A stretch of 64,000 nt of DNA from CAIWHR01 sp963813415 (GTDB taxonomy: Bacteria > Pseudomonadota > Gammaproteobacteria > Burkholderiales > Casimicrobiaceae), in contig CAWEYW010000003.1 in NCBI GenBank assembly GCA_963813415.1, positions 310,001 through 374,000 of the forward strand, written 5' to 3'. The notes beneath the pieces are model-generated. The model was given only the letters and a program-made list of their open reading frames with translations, was not told the origin of the DNA and made no database searches. A program made the position numbers and the translations under genes. Below, piece after piece: positions 1 to 8,164 of the stretch (the stretch's first letter is position 1; the number at the start of each line of letters is the position of its first letter).

Positions 1-376
1 CGTGACGACCCACGACGGCCGGCTGCTCCTGACCCTGGACAATCTCGCCAACCCGGCGGTGGCGCTGCGCAACGCTCTTCCCGTGCGCTGGCTGCGGCGC
101 GTCGGCCTCGTGCCTTATCCGGTCGGCGCCACCTTGGGACCGCGGGGATTGCAGCGGCTGTTGCGGCGGGTCGGATTCGAGGTATGCAATACCGACGCCG
201 TCCTCCATTGCCCACGCGCGATCGTGGTGGCACGCGCCCGTCGGATCCAGCGGCGCAACCCGACCTCGACCCATGCGGCGTTCCTGCACCGGCTGCGTCG
301 TTGGGAGCGACTTGCGGCCTGGCCGACGCGCTTCGTCACCGGCTATTTCATCGCGGTGCATGCGCGCAAGCGCTGA
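1..376 (+). CDS. SAM-dependent methyltransferase, C-terminal part (cut by window edge)
   Basis: The reading frame is open from the left edge, so the 5' end lies outside. About 124 residues are visible. The segment GRLLLTLDNLANPAVALRN followed by GPRGLQRLLRRVGFEV is typical of the strand-6/7 end of class I methyltransferases, where the product of a sugar- or lipid-type methylation is released. The SAM-binding motif itself is not in view. It is followed at once by the GNAT, FemAB-like, asparagine synthase and Mur-ligase genes on the same strand, so it is probably the upstream member of that operon. The substrate is unknown. Confidence 0.7.
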   Translation, partial: VTTHDGRLLLTLDNLANPAVALRNALPVRWLRRVGLVPYPVGATLGPRGLQRLLRRVGFEVCNTDAVLHCPRAIVVARARRIQRRNPTSTHAAFLHRLRRWERLAAWPTRFVTGYFIAVHARKR

Positions 377-465
377 CATGACGGATGTCGCCGAGGCACC
401 TTTGGTTGCGCGCAGATGACCCGCGAGCTGGGTCGTATCGGTGCAGCGCAGTGGACCGGCGCATC

Positions 466-1113
466 ATGAGCGGATGGCGTGCCGACGGGAACGCGCTGCA
501 GCGGGCGATCCGGTCGTTTCGTCACGAAGGCCCGCGCACGTTCGGCATGAAGCTCCTGAGCGAGCTCGGCTATCGTCGCGTCTATCTGCTCGCGCGCTCG
601 CTGACCGCGCCCATCGTGGTCCGGCCGCGCGGCGGTTTCGACCTCGAGATCCTTGCGCCCGGGAACCTCGAGGACTACGCCGCACTGCGCGCCGACATCA
701 CGCACGACGTGCTGGCGCGCCGCGTCCGTGCCGGACACCTGTGCTTCGTGGTGCGGGAGCATGGCCGCGTCGTGTCGGCATGCTGGAGCGCGACGCGCGA
801 GGCGTGGAACGATTTCCTCGGCTGCAACATCCTCGTCGGGACGGGTGACGTCTACTTCTACGATGCCTACACCGCGGCATCGCATCGCGGTCGCGATCTC
901 GCGCCGCTCCTCTGCGCGCACCAGCTCCAGCACTTCCGCGACGCGGGATTCGTCCGCGCCGTGCGCGCGACCGTGCCGGAGAATGCCGCCGCGCTGCGGG
1001 CGCACGCGAAAAGCGGCTTCGTCCCCGTCGCGGTCATCGGCCGCGTGCGCGTGGGCCCGTGGCGTCGGGAGTTCCGCCATCCGCTGGAAAAAAGTGCACG
1101 AGGCTCGACGTGA
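466..1113 (+). CDS. GNAT family N-acetyltransferase
   Basis: A 215-residue protein with the GNAT fold: a variable N-terminal arm, then FDLEILAPGNLEDYAALR and a central core FYDAYTAASHRGRDLAPLL in which the R-G-R-D segment sits where the acetyl-CoA pyrophosphate loop (Q/R-x-x-G-x-A/G) is expected. This is followed by ENAAALRAHAKSGF, the usual last helix and strand. An ATG at 385 would add 27 residues, but these look unstructured and basic, so I prefer 466; neither has a strong Shine-Dalgarno. The stop codon overlaps the GTG start of the next gene (GTGA), which shows translational coupling. The acceptor substrate is not predictable; the context suggests an envelope or polymer precursor. Confidence 0.72.
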   Translation: MSGWRADGNALQRAIRSFRHEGPRTFGMKLLSELGYRRVYLLARSLTAPIVVRPRGGFDLEILAPGNLEDYAALRADITHDVLARRVRAGHLCFVVREHGRVVSACWSATREAWNDFLGCNILVGTGDVYFYDAYTAASHRGRDLAPLLCAHQLQHFRDAGFVRAVRATVPENAAALRAHAKSGFVPVAVIGRVRVGPWRREFRHPLEKSARGST

Positions 1114-2399
1114 CGCGCGGGCACGTGCCTTTGCACGCTCCTCGCGGCGTCATGCTCGCGCCCAGGCTGCCGACCCCGCGCCTCGCGGAGATGATCGGCG
1201 CGATGCTGCCGCCCCCGGTGGAAGCGGCGTTGCGGCGCACGATGGCCGCGATGCTGCGCTGGCTGCCGCGCAGCATCGCACTCACCTGGCTGCGGGGCGT
1301 GGCCGCGGGCAGTGGTGCTTCGGTGCGCGTGCTCGTTGCCGGCGGCGAGGCGGCTGCGGCTTACTGGCTCGAGCGCTTCTTTGCAGGTGCCCCGCAATGC
1401 GAGCAGCGGCGCCACGTTCCGCTGCGGCGATTGCCCGCCGTGCTCGATACCCTGCGCGACGAGGTGGATCTGACACTGGTGCATCTCGATCTCGCGTCCG
1501 CCCGTTGCCTGGACCGCGGTGCCTATGTCGCCGTGCCGGATTGGGTCGGCATGCGTGTCCCGGTTCCGCGTGACCTCGCTGCACTCGCGCGCGGCAACCG
1601 CAACGTTGCTGAAGATGTGCGCAAGACCCGGCGCGGCGGCTTCGTCGCCGAGATCTCGCATGCTGCGGACGACTTCGAGTTCTTCTATGCCCACATGTAC
1701 TTGCCCCACCTGCAGGCACGCCTCGGCGCGCAGGCACACGTGCGCAGCGTGCGCCGGCTGCGGCGCTCCTTCATGCGCGGCGGTCTGCTCTGGATCGTGC
1801 GGGACGGGGTGCGGGTCGCCGGCCATCTGTTCGAGGCGGACGGTGACACCCTGCATTCGGTCGCGGTCGGAACGGCGGCAGGCGACGAGCGCCTGCTGAA
1901 GGAGGGCGCAGGCGCGGCGCTGTACGTCCACTTCGTCGCGTATGCCGCCGGGCAGCGCCATGGCATGCTCGATCTGCGTGGCACGCGGGCGTCGCTGCAC
2001 GACGGCCTGCTGCGCTACAAGCGCAAGTGGGGTGCGACGCTGTACACGCGAACCGACGTGCACCACGCGTGTCTCTTTCATTGGCCGCGCACGAGCCGCG
2101 TGCTGACCGGGTTGCTCGCCCAGCATTCACTCATCGCGCAACGTGGTGGCGCACTCTTCGGGGTCGCTGCGGCCGAAGCACCGGACGCGGACGTCGGCGC
2201 CGCGGACCGCACGCGGAGAACGCTCTGGGTGCCTGGCTTGCGCGAACTGTTCCTGGTCAGCGAGTCCGCGGTCGTCCCGAATGCACCTGCGATGTTTGCG
2301 CATGCCCGGCTCCCGGTCGTGGGATCGGCGGCCGTGATCGCGGCCATGGACGCATACCTCGCGGGCTCCGCGGGTGCCCAACCCCGGCGCGAATCCTGA
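1110..2399 (+). CDS. FemAB/BioF2-like GNAT-fold acyl- or aminoacyl-transferase
   Basis: A 429-residue protein. GTG 1110 is chosen because it overlaps the preceding TGA and has GAGG just upstream; in-frame ATG codons at 1059 and 1152 are alternatives. The middle contains a double-GNAT type core: ARGNRNVAEDVRKTRRGGF, an early helix typical of FemAB/BioF2-like transferases, then FFYAHMYLPHLQARLG, GGLLWIVRDGVRVAGHLFEA, and LYVHFVAYAAGQRHGMLDL with GTRASLHDGLLRYKRKWG at the end of the fold. Family members move acyl or aminoacyl groups onto amines of peptidoglycan or exopolysaccharide. The last ~90 residues are not recognised. The coupled asparagine synthase and Mur-like ligase suggest a shared amide-forming pathway (inference). 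Confidence 0.65.
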   Translation: MTRGHVPLHAPRGVMLAPRLPTPRLAEMIGAMLPPPVEAALRRTMAAMLRWLPRSIALTWLRGVAAGSGASVRVLVAGGEAAAAYWLERFFAGAPQCEQRRHVPLRRLPAVLDTLRDEVDLTLVHLDLASARCLDRGAYVAVPDWVGMRVPVPRDLAALARGNRNVAEDVRKTRRGGFVAEISHAADDFEFFYAHMYLPHLQARLGAQAHVRSVRRLRRSFMRGGLLWIVRDGVRVAGHLFEADGDTLHSVAVGTAAGDERLLKEGAGAALYVHFVAYAAGQRHGMLDLRGTRASLHDGLLRYKRKWGATLYTRTDVHHACLFHWPRTSRVLTGLLAQHSLIAQRGGALFGVAAAEAPDADVGAADRTRRTLWVPGLRELFLVSESAVVPNAPAMFAHARLPVVGSAAVIAAMDAYLAGSAGAQPRRES

Positions 2400-4297
2400 T
2401 GTGCGGCATCTGCGGCATCGTGGAGGATGATCCGGGACAGCCGCCGGACCGGGCGGTGCTGGCGCGCATGAACGCCATGCTGGTGCATCGCGGCCCGGAC
2501 GGCGAGGGGTTGCACGTCGCGCCCGGCATTGGCCTCGCCATCCGGCGCCTCAGCATCATCGACGTCGAGCATGGCCATCAGCCGCTCGCCAACGAAGACG
2601 AAAGCGTCCTGGTCGTCTGCAACGGCGAGATCTACAACCACCTCGAATTACGGGCGGCGCTCGAACGGCGCGGACACGTCTTTCGCACGCACTCCGATGT
2701 GGAGGTGATCGTGCATCTGTACGAGGAGCATGGCGCCGAATTCGTCACGCACCTGCGCGGCATGTTCGCCATCGCACTCTGGGACGCCCGCGCCCGGACG
2801 CTGCTCCTGGTGCGGGACCGGTTGGGCATCAAGCCGCTGCATTACGCACTGACCGGCGCCGGGCTGTTGTTCGCATCCGAGCAGAAGGCGATCCTCGCGT
2901 CGGGCATGGTGGATGCCGAGCCCGATGCAAGCGCGATCGCGCAGGTGTTCTCGTATGCCCGGGTGATCGGTGCGCGCACGATGGTGAAGGAAATCCGACG
3001 CCTGCCCGCAGGCCACATGCTTTCCTTCACGCGCGGCGGAATCACCCTGCGGCGGTACTGGGACGCACGGTTTCCGGCCCGGCACGAGTACGACCGGCGC
3101 ACCAGCGCCGCCGCGTGGGCCGACGCGTTGCGCGACAAGCTCACCGAGGCCGTGCGGTTGCACCTGCGCAGCGATGTCCCGGTGGGCGCGTGGCTCTCGG
3201 CAGGCCTCGATTCGAGCAGCATCACCGCGCTCATGGCGCGGTTGCTCGGCCGGCGAATTCCCACGTTCACGTTGCGCTTCGAGGACGGGCGCTTCGACGA
3301 GCTGCTGCACCAGAAGGCGCTCGACGACTTTCCCGCGTACGGCCTCGACGGTCATCGCGTGTTCTGCGGGGCAGGCGACCTGGCGCGACTTCCCAAGGCC
3401 ATATGGCATGGCGAAGACACGCTGATGGCCGGCATCATCGTCGGGCAGCTGGTGGTGGCGGAGGCTACCGCGCCTCACGTGAAGGTGGTGCTGACGGGCG
3501 AGGGCTCCGACGAGATCTTCGGCGGCTATTCCTGGTATTCCACCTGGCGCGTGCTGCAGCCGATGTTCGCCCTGCCAGCGCACGTTCGCCGCCATGTCGC
3601 GGCCCTGCCATTCGTGCGGCGGCGCTGGCCGGGTGCCGCTGGTGTTCTCGCAGGGGAGCGCGCGATGTCGTTCGAGCGCTACGCGCGGAGCGTCACGCAC
3701 CTGCGCGGCGCCGCGGCCGGCGCGATGCTGTTCGCGGACGATTTCCTGGCGCGGGCGCACGACGATCCGCTGCCGGGCGAAGTTGCGTTGCCCGCGGGTT
3801 TCGAAGCGTGGCACCCCTTTGCCCAGTTGCAGTATCTCGACATCCGGCACCGGCTTGCGGAAGCCGTCGAGCAGGGACTCGACCGCACGTCAATGGCCTA
3901 CTCGGTCGAGGCGCGGGTGCCATTCCTCGACCATGAGCTCGTGGAGTTCTGTGCGCGCATTCCGCCGCGCGTGAAGATGCAGTGGCTCACGGAGAAGCAG
4001 GTCCTGCGCCGCGCGATGGAGGGCATCCTGCCCGCCGCTATCCTGCATCGCCGCAAGCATGCCATGCAGGTGCCCACCGAGGCCTGGATGCGCGGACGGT
4101 TGCCCGATTTCGCGGAAGCACTCCTTTCCGACGCGGCACTCCGTGCGAAGGGCTACTTCGATCCGCGCAAGGTGGCGGACGCGCGGTGGCGCCATGCGCG
4201 CGGCGAGCGCCTCGGCCAGGTGCTGATCTCGGTGCTCGGGCTGCAGCTCTGGGACGAGATGTTCCGTTGCGGACGATCGGTGGAGGCATTCCGCTGA
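2399..4297 (+). CDS. asnB: asparagine synthase (glutamine-hydrolysing), class B type
   Basis: A 632-residue two-domain amidotransferase. After the initiator Met, Cys2 (MCGICGIVEDD) is the N-terminal nucleophile that releases ammonia from glutamine. HRGPDGEG and CNGEIYNHLELR are further conserved glutaminase elements. The C-terminal synthetase domain has the PP-loop in the form LSAGLDSSSITAL (usually SGGLDSS), then GEGSDEIFGGYSWY and YSVEARVPFLDHELVEF. The start overlaps the preceding stop (TGATG) and the stop overlaps the next start (TGATG). Paralogues of AsnB in polysaccharide or exosortase-type clusters amidate carboxylates other than aspartate, so true asparagine synthesis should not be assumed. 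Confidence 0.88.
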   Translation: MCGICGIVEDDPGQPPDRAVLARMNAMLVHRGPDGEGLHVAPGIGLAIRRLSIIDVEHGHQPLANEDESVLVVCNGEIYNHLELRAALERRGHVFRTHSDVEVIVHLYEEHGAEFVTHLRGMFAIALWDARARTLLLVRDRLGIKPLHYALTGAGLLFASEQKAILASGMVDAEPDASAIAQVFSYARVIGARTMVKEIRRLPAGHMLSFTRGGITLRRYWDARFPARHEYDRRTSAAAWADALRDKLTEAVRLHLRSDVPVGAWLSAGLDSSSITALMARLLGRRIPTFTLRFEDGRFDELLHQKALDDFPAYGLDGHRVFCGAGDLARLPKAIWHGEDTLMAGIIVGQLVVAEATAPHVKVVLTGEGSDEIFGGYSWYSTWRVLQPMFALPAHVRRHVAALPFVRRRWPGAAGVLAGERAMSFERYARSVTHLRGAAAGAMLFADDFLARAHDDPLPGEVALPAGFEAWHPFAQLQYLDIRHRLAEAVEQGLDRTSMAYSVEARVPFLDHELVEFCARIPPRVKMQWLTEKQVLRRAMEGILPAAILHRRKHAMQVPTEAWMRGRLPDFAEALLSDAALRAKGYFDPRKVADARWRHARGERLGQVLISVLGLQLWDEMFRCGRSVEAFR

Positions 4298-5601
4298 TGC
4301 GCTACGACTGGCGCGAGATGGCCGGGCTGCTGCGTACGCCGGCGGGACGCCTGCAGTTCCGCAGCGGCGTGCTGTTCCGCCTGTGGCCCGCGCTCGCGGC
4401 GCTCGCCCGGCTGCACCGGCGCACGCTCGCGCGCCGGGTGCGGGTGATCGCGGTCGTCGGCTCGCTCGGCAAGTCCACGACCAGTCGCGCCGTTGCCGCT
4501 GCGCTGGGCATCCCGGAGCATCCGGGCATGTTGCGCAATGCGTGGTCGTCGCTGGCACTGGCGTTGCTGCGGCTCCGGCGCGCTCAGGCGCACGCCGTCG
4601 TCGAGATCGGCATCGCCGGTCCCGGGGAGATGCGCGGCTACGCGCGCCTGGTGCGCCCCGACGTGACCGTCGTGACGGCCATCGCGAGCGAGCACCATCG
4701 CAGCCTCGGCACACTGGAGGTCACGCGCGACGAGAAGGCCTGGATGGTGCGCGCGCTGCCCGCGGACGGCACTGCGGTGCTCAACGGCGACGATCCCAAC
4801 GTGCTCTGGATGCGCACCCAGACCGCAGCGCGCGTGATCACCTGCGGCTTCACCGCGGGCTGCGATGTGCAGGCGAGCGACATCCGCATGGCGTGGCCGC
4901 GCGGCATGGACGTGAGCGTACGGGTCTTCGGCGTGCATCATGCACTGACGCTGCGGCTCATCGGACGCCACCAGGTGCGCGCGGCGCTCGCCGCACTGGC
5001 GGTGGCCCACGTGGAGGGGGTGCCGATCGCCGATGCGGTGCGCCGGCTGTCCGCGCTGGAACCCACGCCTGGACGCCTGCAGCCGGAGTCGCTGCCGAAC
5101 GGCGCCGTGATCCTGCGCGACGACTACAAGTCGACGGTGGAAACCATCCATGCCGCGCTCGATGCGATGGTGGAGATTCCCGCGCGCCGGCGCATCCTGG
5201 TGCTCGGCGACGTGTCGGAGCCGCCGGGCCGCCAGCGCGGCGTGTACCGCGGCGTCGCCGACCGTGCCGCGCAGCTTGCATCGCACGTCATCGTGGCGGG
5301 ATCGGTGCAGACGCTCGAGCGCTATCGCCCCGGCATCCGCGCAGCCGGGCCCGGTGCAGCGCGGCTGCTGCACGGCGGCCGCACGCCGAGCGAGATCGCA
5401 CAGGCGTTGCAGGCAATGCTCGAACCAGGCGATGTCGTGCTGCTCAAGGGTCGCGATACGCAGAAGCTCGACCGCGTGCGCCTGATCCTGCAGGGCAGGG
5501 ACGTCCGCTGCGACATTCGCGTCTGTCACATACGCGTGGCCGGGTGCGAGGAATGCCCGATGCTGGGCGTGTCGTGGAACGGCCGCAACCCGGTGACCTG
5601 A
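4297..5601 (+). CDS. Mur ligase family protein (MurF-like, lacking the N-terminal substrate domain)
   Basis: A 434-residue ATP-dependent ligase. The P-loop GSLGKSTTSRA begins near residue 50, whereas MurE/MurF place it after a ~90-110-residue nucleotide-sugar-binding domain, so that domain is missing. Central-domain landmarks are EIGIAGPGEMRGYARLVRP and NGDDPNV. C-terminal landmarks are DDYKSTVETIHAALDAM, in the position of MurF D-S-Y-N-A-N-P, and LVLGDVSE. The last ~30 residues carry four cysteines (C-x5-C-x6-C-x2-C) that could bind metal. It probably couples ATP hydrolysis to amide-bond formation on a non-UDP-MurNAc substrate. Its start overlaps asnB, so it is the last gene of the operon. 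Confidence 0.75.
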   Translation: MRYDWREMAGLLRTPAGRLQFRSGVLFRLWPALAALARLHRRTLARRVRVIAVVGSLGKSTTSRAVAAALGIPEHPGMLRNAWSSLALALLRLRRAQAHAVVEIGIAGPGEMRGYARLVRPDVTVVTAIASEHHRSLGTLEVTRDEKAWMVRALPADGTAVLNGDDPNVLWMRTQTAARVITCGFTAGCDVQASDIRMAWPRGMDVSVRVFGVHHALTLRLIGRHQVRAALAALAVAHVEGVPIADAVRRLSALEPTPGRLQPESLPNGAVILRDDYKSTVETIHAALDAMVEIPARRRILVLGDVSEPPGRQRGVYRGVADRAAQLASHVIVAGSVQTLERYRPGIRAAGPGAARLLHGGRTPSEIAQALQAMLEPGDVVLLKGRDTQKLDRVRLILQGRDVRCDIRVCHIRVAGCEECPMLGVSWNGRNPVT

Positions 5602-5647
5602 AGTGCGCCGCACCCTCGGCGCGGCATTCAGCTTCGCTGCGTTTGCG

Positions 5648-6628
5648 CTATTCCACCTTGCCGACCTTGTGCACGGCATCGCCGAGCTTCTTCGCGTCGG
5701 CTTCCCAGAACTTGCGCATCTCCGGAGCGTCGAGGTACTGTACCGGCGTCTGCACCGTCGCGAGCACGGAGTTGAAGGTGGGATCGGCGGCTGTCGCGCG
5801 GGCGGCGTCGCGCAGCTTGGCGACGATCGGCTCCGGCGTGCCCGCGGGCGCGAAAATCGCGGCCCACTGGAAGAACACCGCGTCGAAGCCCGATTCGGTG
5901 AGCGTGGGCACGTCGGGCAGCGACGCAAGACGCTTGTCGCCCCACGAGCCCAGCACGCGCACCTTGCCGGCCTTCACGTGCTGGATCACCGTCGACGGGC
6001 CGGTGGCGAGCGCATCGACGTTGCCACCGAGCAGCGCGACCACGGCGGGGCCCGCGCCGGTGTACGGCACGTGCAGCAGCTTGATGCCGGCGCTCTGCGA
6101 GAACATCTCCATGGGCATGTGCATCGTCCCGTAGTTGCCGGACGAGCCATAGGTGATCGCCCCGGGCCGCTTCTTCGCGTCGGCGACGAACTCCTGCACC
6201 GTCTTCCACGGGCTGTCGGCACGCACGGCGAGCACGGTCGGGTCGGCCGTCAGGCGGGCGATGGGCACGAACTGGTTGAGCTGGAACATCGGTGGCCGGC
6301 CGGTCACCTTGTCCGCCTCCGGCAGGATGGAGATCGACGACAGCGCCAGCATGATCGTGTAGCCGTCGGGCTTGGCCTTGGCGACGTACTGCATGCCGAT
6401 GCCGCCGCCCGCGCCGGGCTTGTTGTCGATCACCACGGGTTGCTTGAGGTATCGCGTGAGCGCGTCCGCAGCGGGCCGCGCGACGATGTCCGCGACGCCG
6501 CCCGGCGGGAACGGGACGATCATGGTGATCGGCTTGGTCGGGTAGGCATCCTGGGCGAGTGCCGGCAGCGCGCCGGCACACATGGCAGCAGCGAGGGCGA
6601 GCGCAAAACGCGAAATGAGGTGACGCAC
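5648..6628 (-). CDS. Bug family tripartite tricarboxylate transporter substrate-binding protein
   Basis: A 326-residue periplasmic protein with a Sec signal peptide (MRHLISRFALALAAAMCAGALPALAQ, cleavage probably after ALAQ). The mature start YPTKPITMIVPFPPGG, then NKPGAGGGIGMQYVAKAKPDGYT and HVPYTGAGPAVVALLGG, are hallmarks of Bug (TctC) proteins that bind small carboxylates in a Venus-flytrap cleft. No TctA/TctB membrane genes are adjacent, as is usual for orphan Bug genes, which are greatly expanded in Burkholderiales. A near-consensus -10 lies about 60 bases upstream. The ligand cannot be told from the sequence. Confidence 0.9.
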   Translation of the reverse strand: MRHLISRFALALAAAMCAGALPALAQDAYPTKPITMIVPFPPGGVADIVARPAADALTRYLKQPVVIDNKPGAGGGIGMQYVAKAKPDGYTIMLALSSISILPEADKVTGRPPMFQLNQFVPIARLTADPTVLAVRADSPWKTVQEFVADAKKRPGAITYGSSGNYGTMHMPMEMFSQSAGIKLLHVPYTGAGPAVVALLGGNVDALATGPSTVIQHVKAGKVRVLGSWGDKRLASLPDVPTLTESGFDAVFFQWAAIFAPAGTPEPIVAKLRDAARATAADPTFNSVLATVQTPVQYLDAPEMRKFWEADAKKLGDAVHKVGKVE

Positions 6629-6691
6629 GGAAATCCTCCGGAAATGAAGCGTCGGGCTTGTCGGTGTTCTTCCGACGCGGGTGTCGGGCGG

Positions 6692-6720
6692 ATTATACGA
6701 GTGTCCGCGCGCCGTCTCAG
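6692..6720 (-). promoter_or_regulatory. candidate sigma70 promoter of the Bug gene
   Basis: Reading the minus strand, TATAAT lies at 6697-6692, with CTGAGA at 6720-6715 as a 4/6 match to TTGACA at 17-bp spacing. The predicted transcription start is near 6685, giving a leader of roughly 57 bases before the ATG at 6628. The promoter sits just past the end of the Mut7-C gene, so the Bug gene is probably transcribed on its own. Confidence 0.5.
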
Positions 6721-7187
6721 CGCTGCTCGCCGAACGCGCCCGCAGCCCACCCCTCGAGACGCCGCTGCATGCGGCGGTGATGCGAACCGGCCCAGTAGAT
6801 GCGCCCGCACGTCGGGCAATGCCGCGCGTTCCCGGCGTCGACGTCGTCCGGCACCCGCGCGCGGTCGGGTTCCATCACGGCGGCGAGCGGCGAGTTGTCG
6901 ATCAGGCAGCGCGTGAATGGCGCGTGCAGCCAGTCCACATGGAAAGCCCGCGTGATGGCGGCTGCTGCATCGTCCAGATTGCCGCGGGGCAGGATGAATG
7001 CGGTGTCGCGCGCGCGGCGATGCTCGGCAATGCGCCGATCGCAGGTGAGCAAGTGGCGGCGCTCGCGGTGCGCGATCTCGAGCAGGTCGCGGTCCGGGAG
7101 GCCGCCCATCGCCAGGGTCGTGTCGTAGCCGGCCGCGCGCAGGTAGCGCGCGCAGCGACCGAGCATTTCATCGCACAGGAAACGCAT
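6717..7187 (-). CDS. Mut7-C RNase-domain (PIN-like) protein with zinc ribbon
   Basis: A 156-residue protein. It opens with MRFLCDEMLGRCARYLRAAG, the PIN-like fold with an acidic residue in the first strand, followed by LPDRDLLEIAHRERRHLLTCDRRI with further acidic and polar active-site positions. It ends in a zinc ribbon: CPTCGRIYWAGSHHRRM matches the Mut7-C signature C-P-x-C-G-x-x-Y-W-x-G-S-H. This family is predicted to act as a metal-dependent ribonuclease, but its substrates are unknown. The ATG at 7187 is preferred over an upstream in-frame start at 7235 because the conserved domain begins exactly there. It lies downstream of phbB with a gap of about 126 bases. Confidence 0.82.
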   Translation of the reverse strand: MRFLCDEMLGRCARYLRAAGYDTTLAMGGLPDRDLLEIAHRERRHLLTCDRRIAEHRRARDTAFILPRGNLDDAAAAITRAFHVDWLHAPFTRCLIDNSPLAAVMEPDRARVPDDVDAGNARHCPTCGRIYWAGSHHRRMQRRLEGWAAGAFGEQR

Positions 7188-7313
7188 CCTGCTTCCCGCC
7201 TGCGGAGCCCGGGCCGGCGCGCGTGCCGCCCGCACCGCTTCGGGGTCGAAGCCTGCAACCGAAGCGGCGGCCCGGAAGCCGCCGTCGCCACGATCGGCGT
7301 GGGCAAGGGCAAC

Positions 7314-8066
7314 TCAGAACATGTGCTGGCCGCCGTTGATGGCGATGTTCGCGCCGGTGACGAAGGCCGCTTCCTCGCTTGCCAGATAGGCCACGAGGCC
7401 CGCGACTTCCTCGGGCTTGCCGAGCCGGCCCATCGGGATCTGCGGGACGATCTTGGATTCCAGCACGTCCTGCGGGATCGCCATGACCATCTTGGTGCCG
7501 ATGTAGCCCGGTGAAATCGTGTTGACCGTGACGCCCTTGCGCGCCACCTCGAGGGCGAGTGCCTTGGTGAAGCCGTGCATGCCGGCTTTCGCGGCCGAGT
7601 AGTTGGTCTGGCCGAACGCCCCCTTCTGGCCATTCACCGACGAGATGTTGATGATCCGCCCCCAGCCGCGATCGAGCATGCCGTCAGCGACCTGCTTGGT
7701 CATGTTGAAGCAGCTGTCGAGATTGGTCTTCATCACGATGTCCCAATTGACCTTGTCCATTTTCTTGAAGGTCATGTCGCGCGTGATGCCGGCATTGTTG
7801 ATGAGCACGCCAACCGGCCCGACTTCCTTGACGACCGTGGCGACGCACTCGGCGCAGCTCTCGAAGCTCGCGACGTCGCATGGGTACGCGTGGAAGCTGT
7901 AGCCCTGCGCCCGCATCGACGCCAGCCACTCCTGCGCCTTGGTGTTCCCGGGCGAGTAGGTGGTCACCACCGTGTAGCCGAGCGCGGCGAGCTTGATGCA
8001 GATGGCTTCGCCCAGGCCACCCATCCCGCCGGTGACGAGCGCAATGCGATGTTGTTCGGTTGCCAT
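7314..8066 (-). CDS. phbB: acetoacetyl-CoA reductase
   Basis: A 250-residue short-chain dehydrogenase that reduces acetoacetyl-CoA to (R)-3-hydroxybutyryl-CoA with NADPH, the second step of polyhydroxybutyrate synthesis. The Rossmann motif is VTGGMGGLGEAI; NNAGITRDMTFKKM and the catalytic S-Y-K set within NISSVNGQKGAFGQTNYSAAK match PhbB closely. The end INGGQHMF is also characteristic. A perfect AGGAGG lies 7 bases upstream of the ATG. It follows phbA in the same direction with a gap of about 98 bases, in the usual phaC-phaA-phaB order. Confidence 0.95.
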   Translation of the reverse strand: MATEQHRIALVTGGMGGLGEAICIKLAALGYTVVTTYSPGNTKAQEWLASMRAQGYSFHAYPCDVASFESCAECVATVVKEVGPVGVLINNAGITRDMTFKKMDKVNWDIVMKTNLDSCFNMTKQVADGMLDRGWGRIINISSVNGQKGAFGQTNYSAAKAGMHGFTKALALEVARKGVTVNTISPGYIGTKMVMAIPQDVLESKIVPQIPMGRLGKPEEVAGLVAYLASEEAAFVTGANIAINGGQHMF

Positions 8067-8164
8067 TTCGCTTTCCTCCTGTGGGGATCCGGTGCTGCGG
8101 TAGGGACGTCGGTTGCCGCGCCGGCAGGGGCCGCCGTCGGATTCGTGTTGCGTCGCGGCTCTTG

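Noticed and set aside
5605..5622. GC-rich hairpin GCGCCG...CGGCGC after the Mur ligase gene
   Set aside because: Short stem with no T tract, so it is not a convincing intrinsic terminator.
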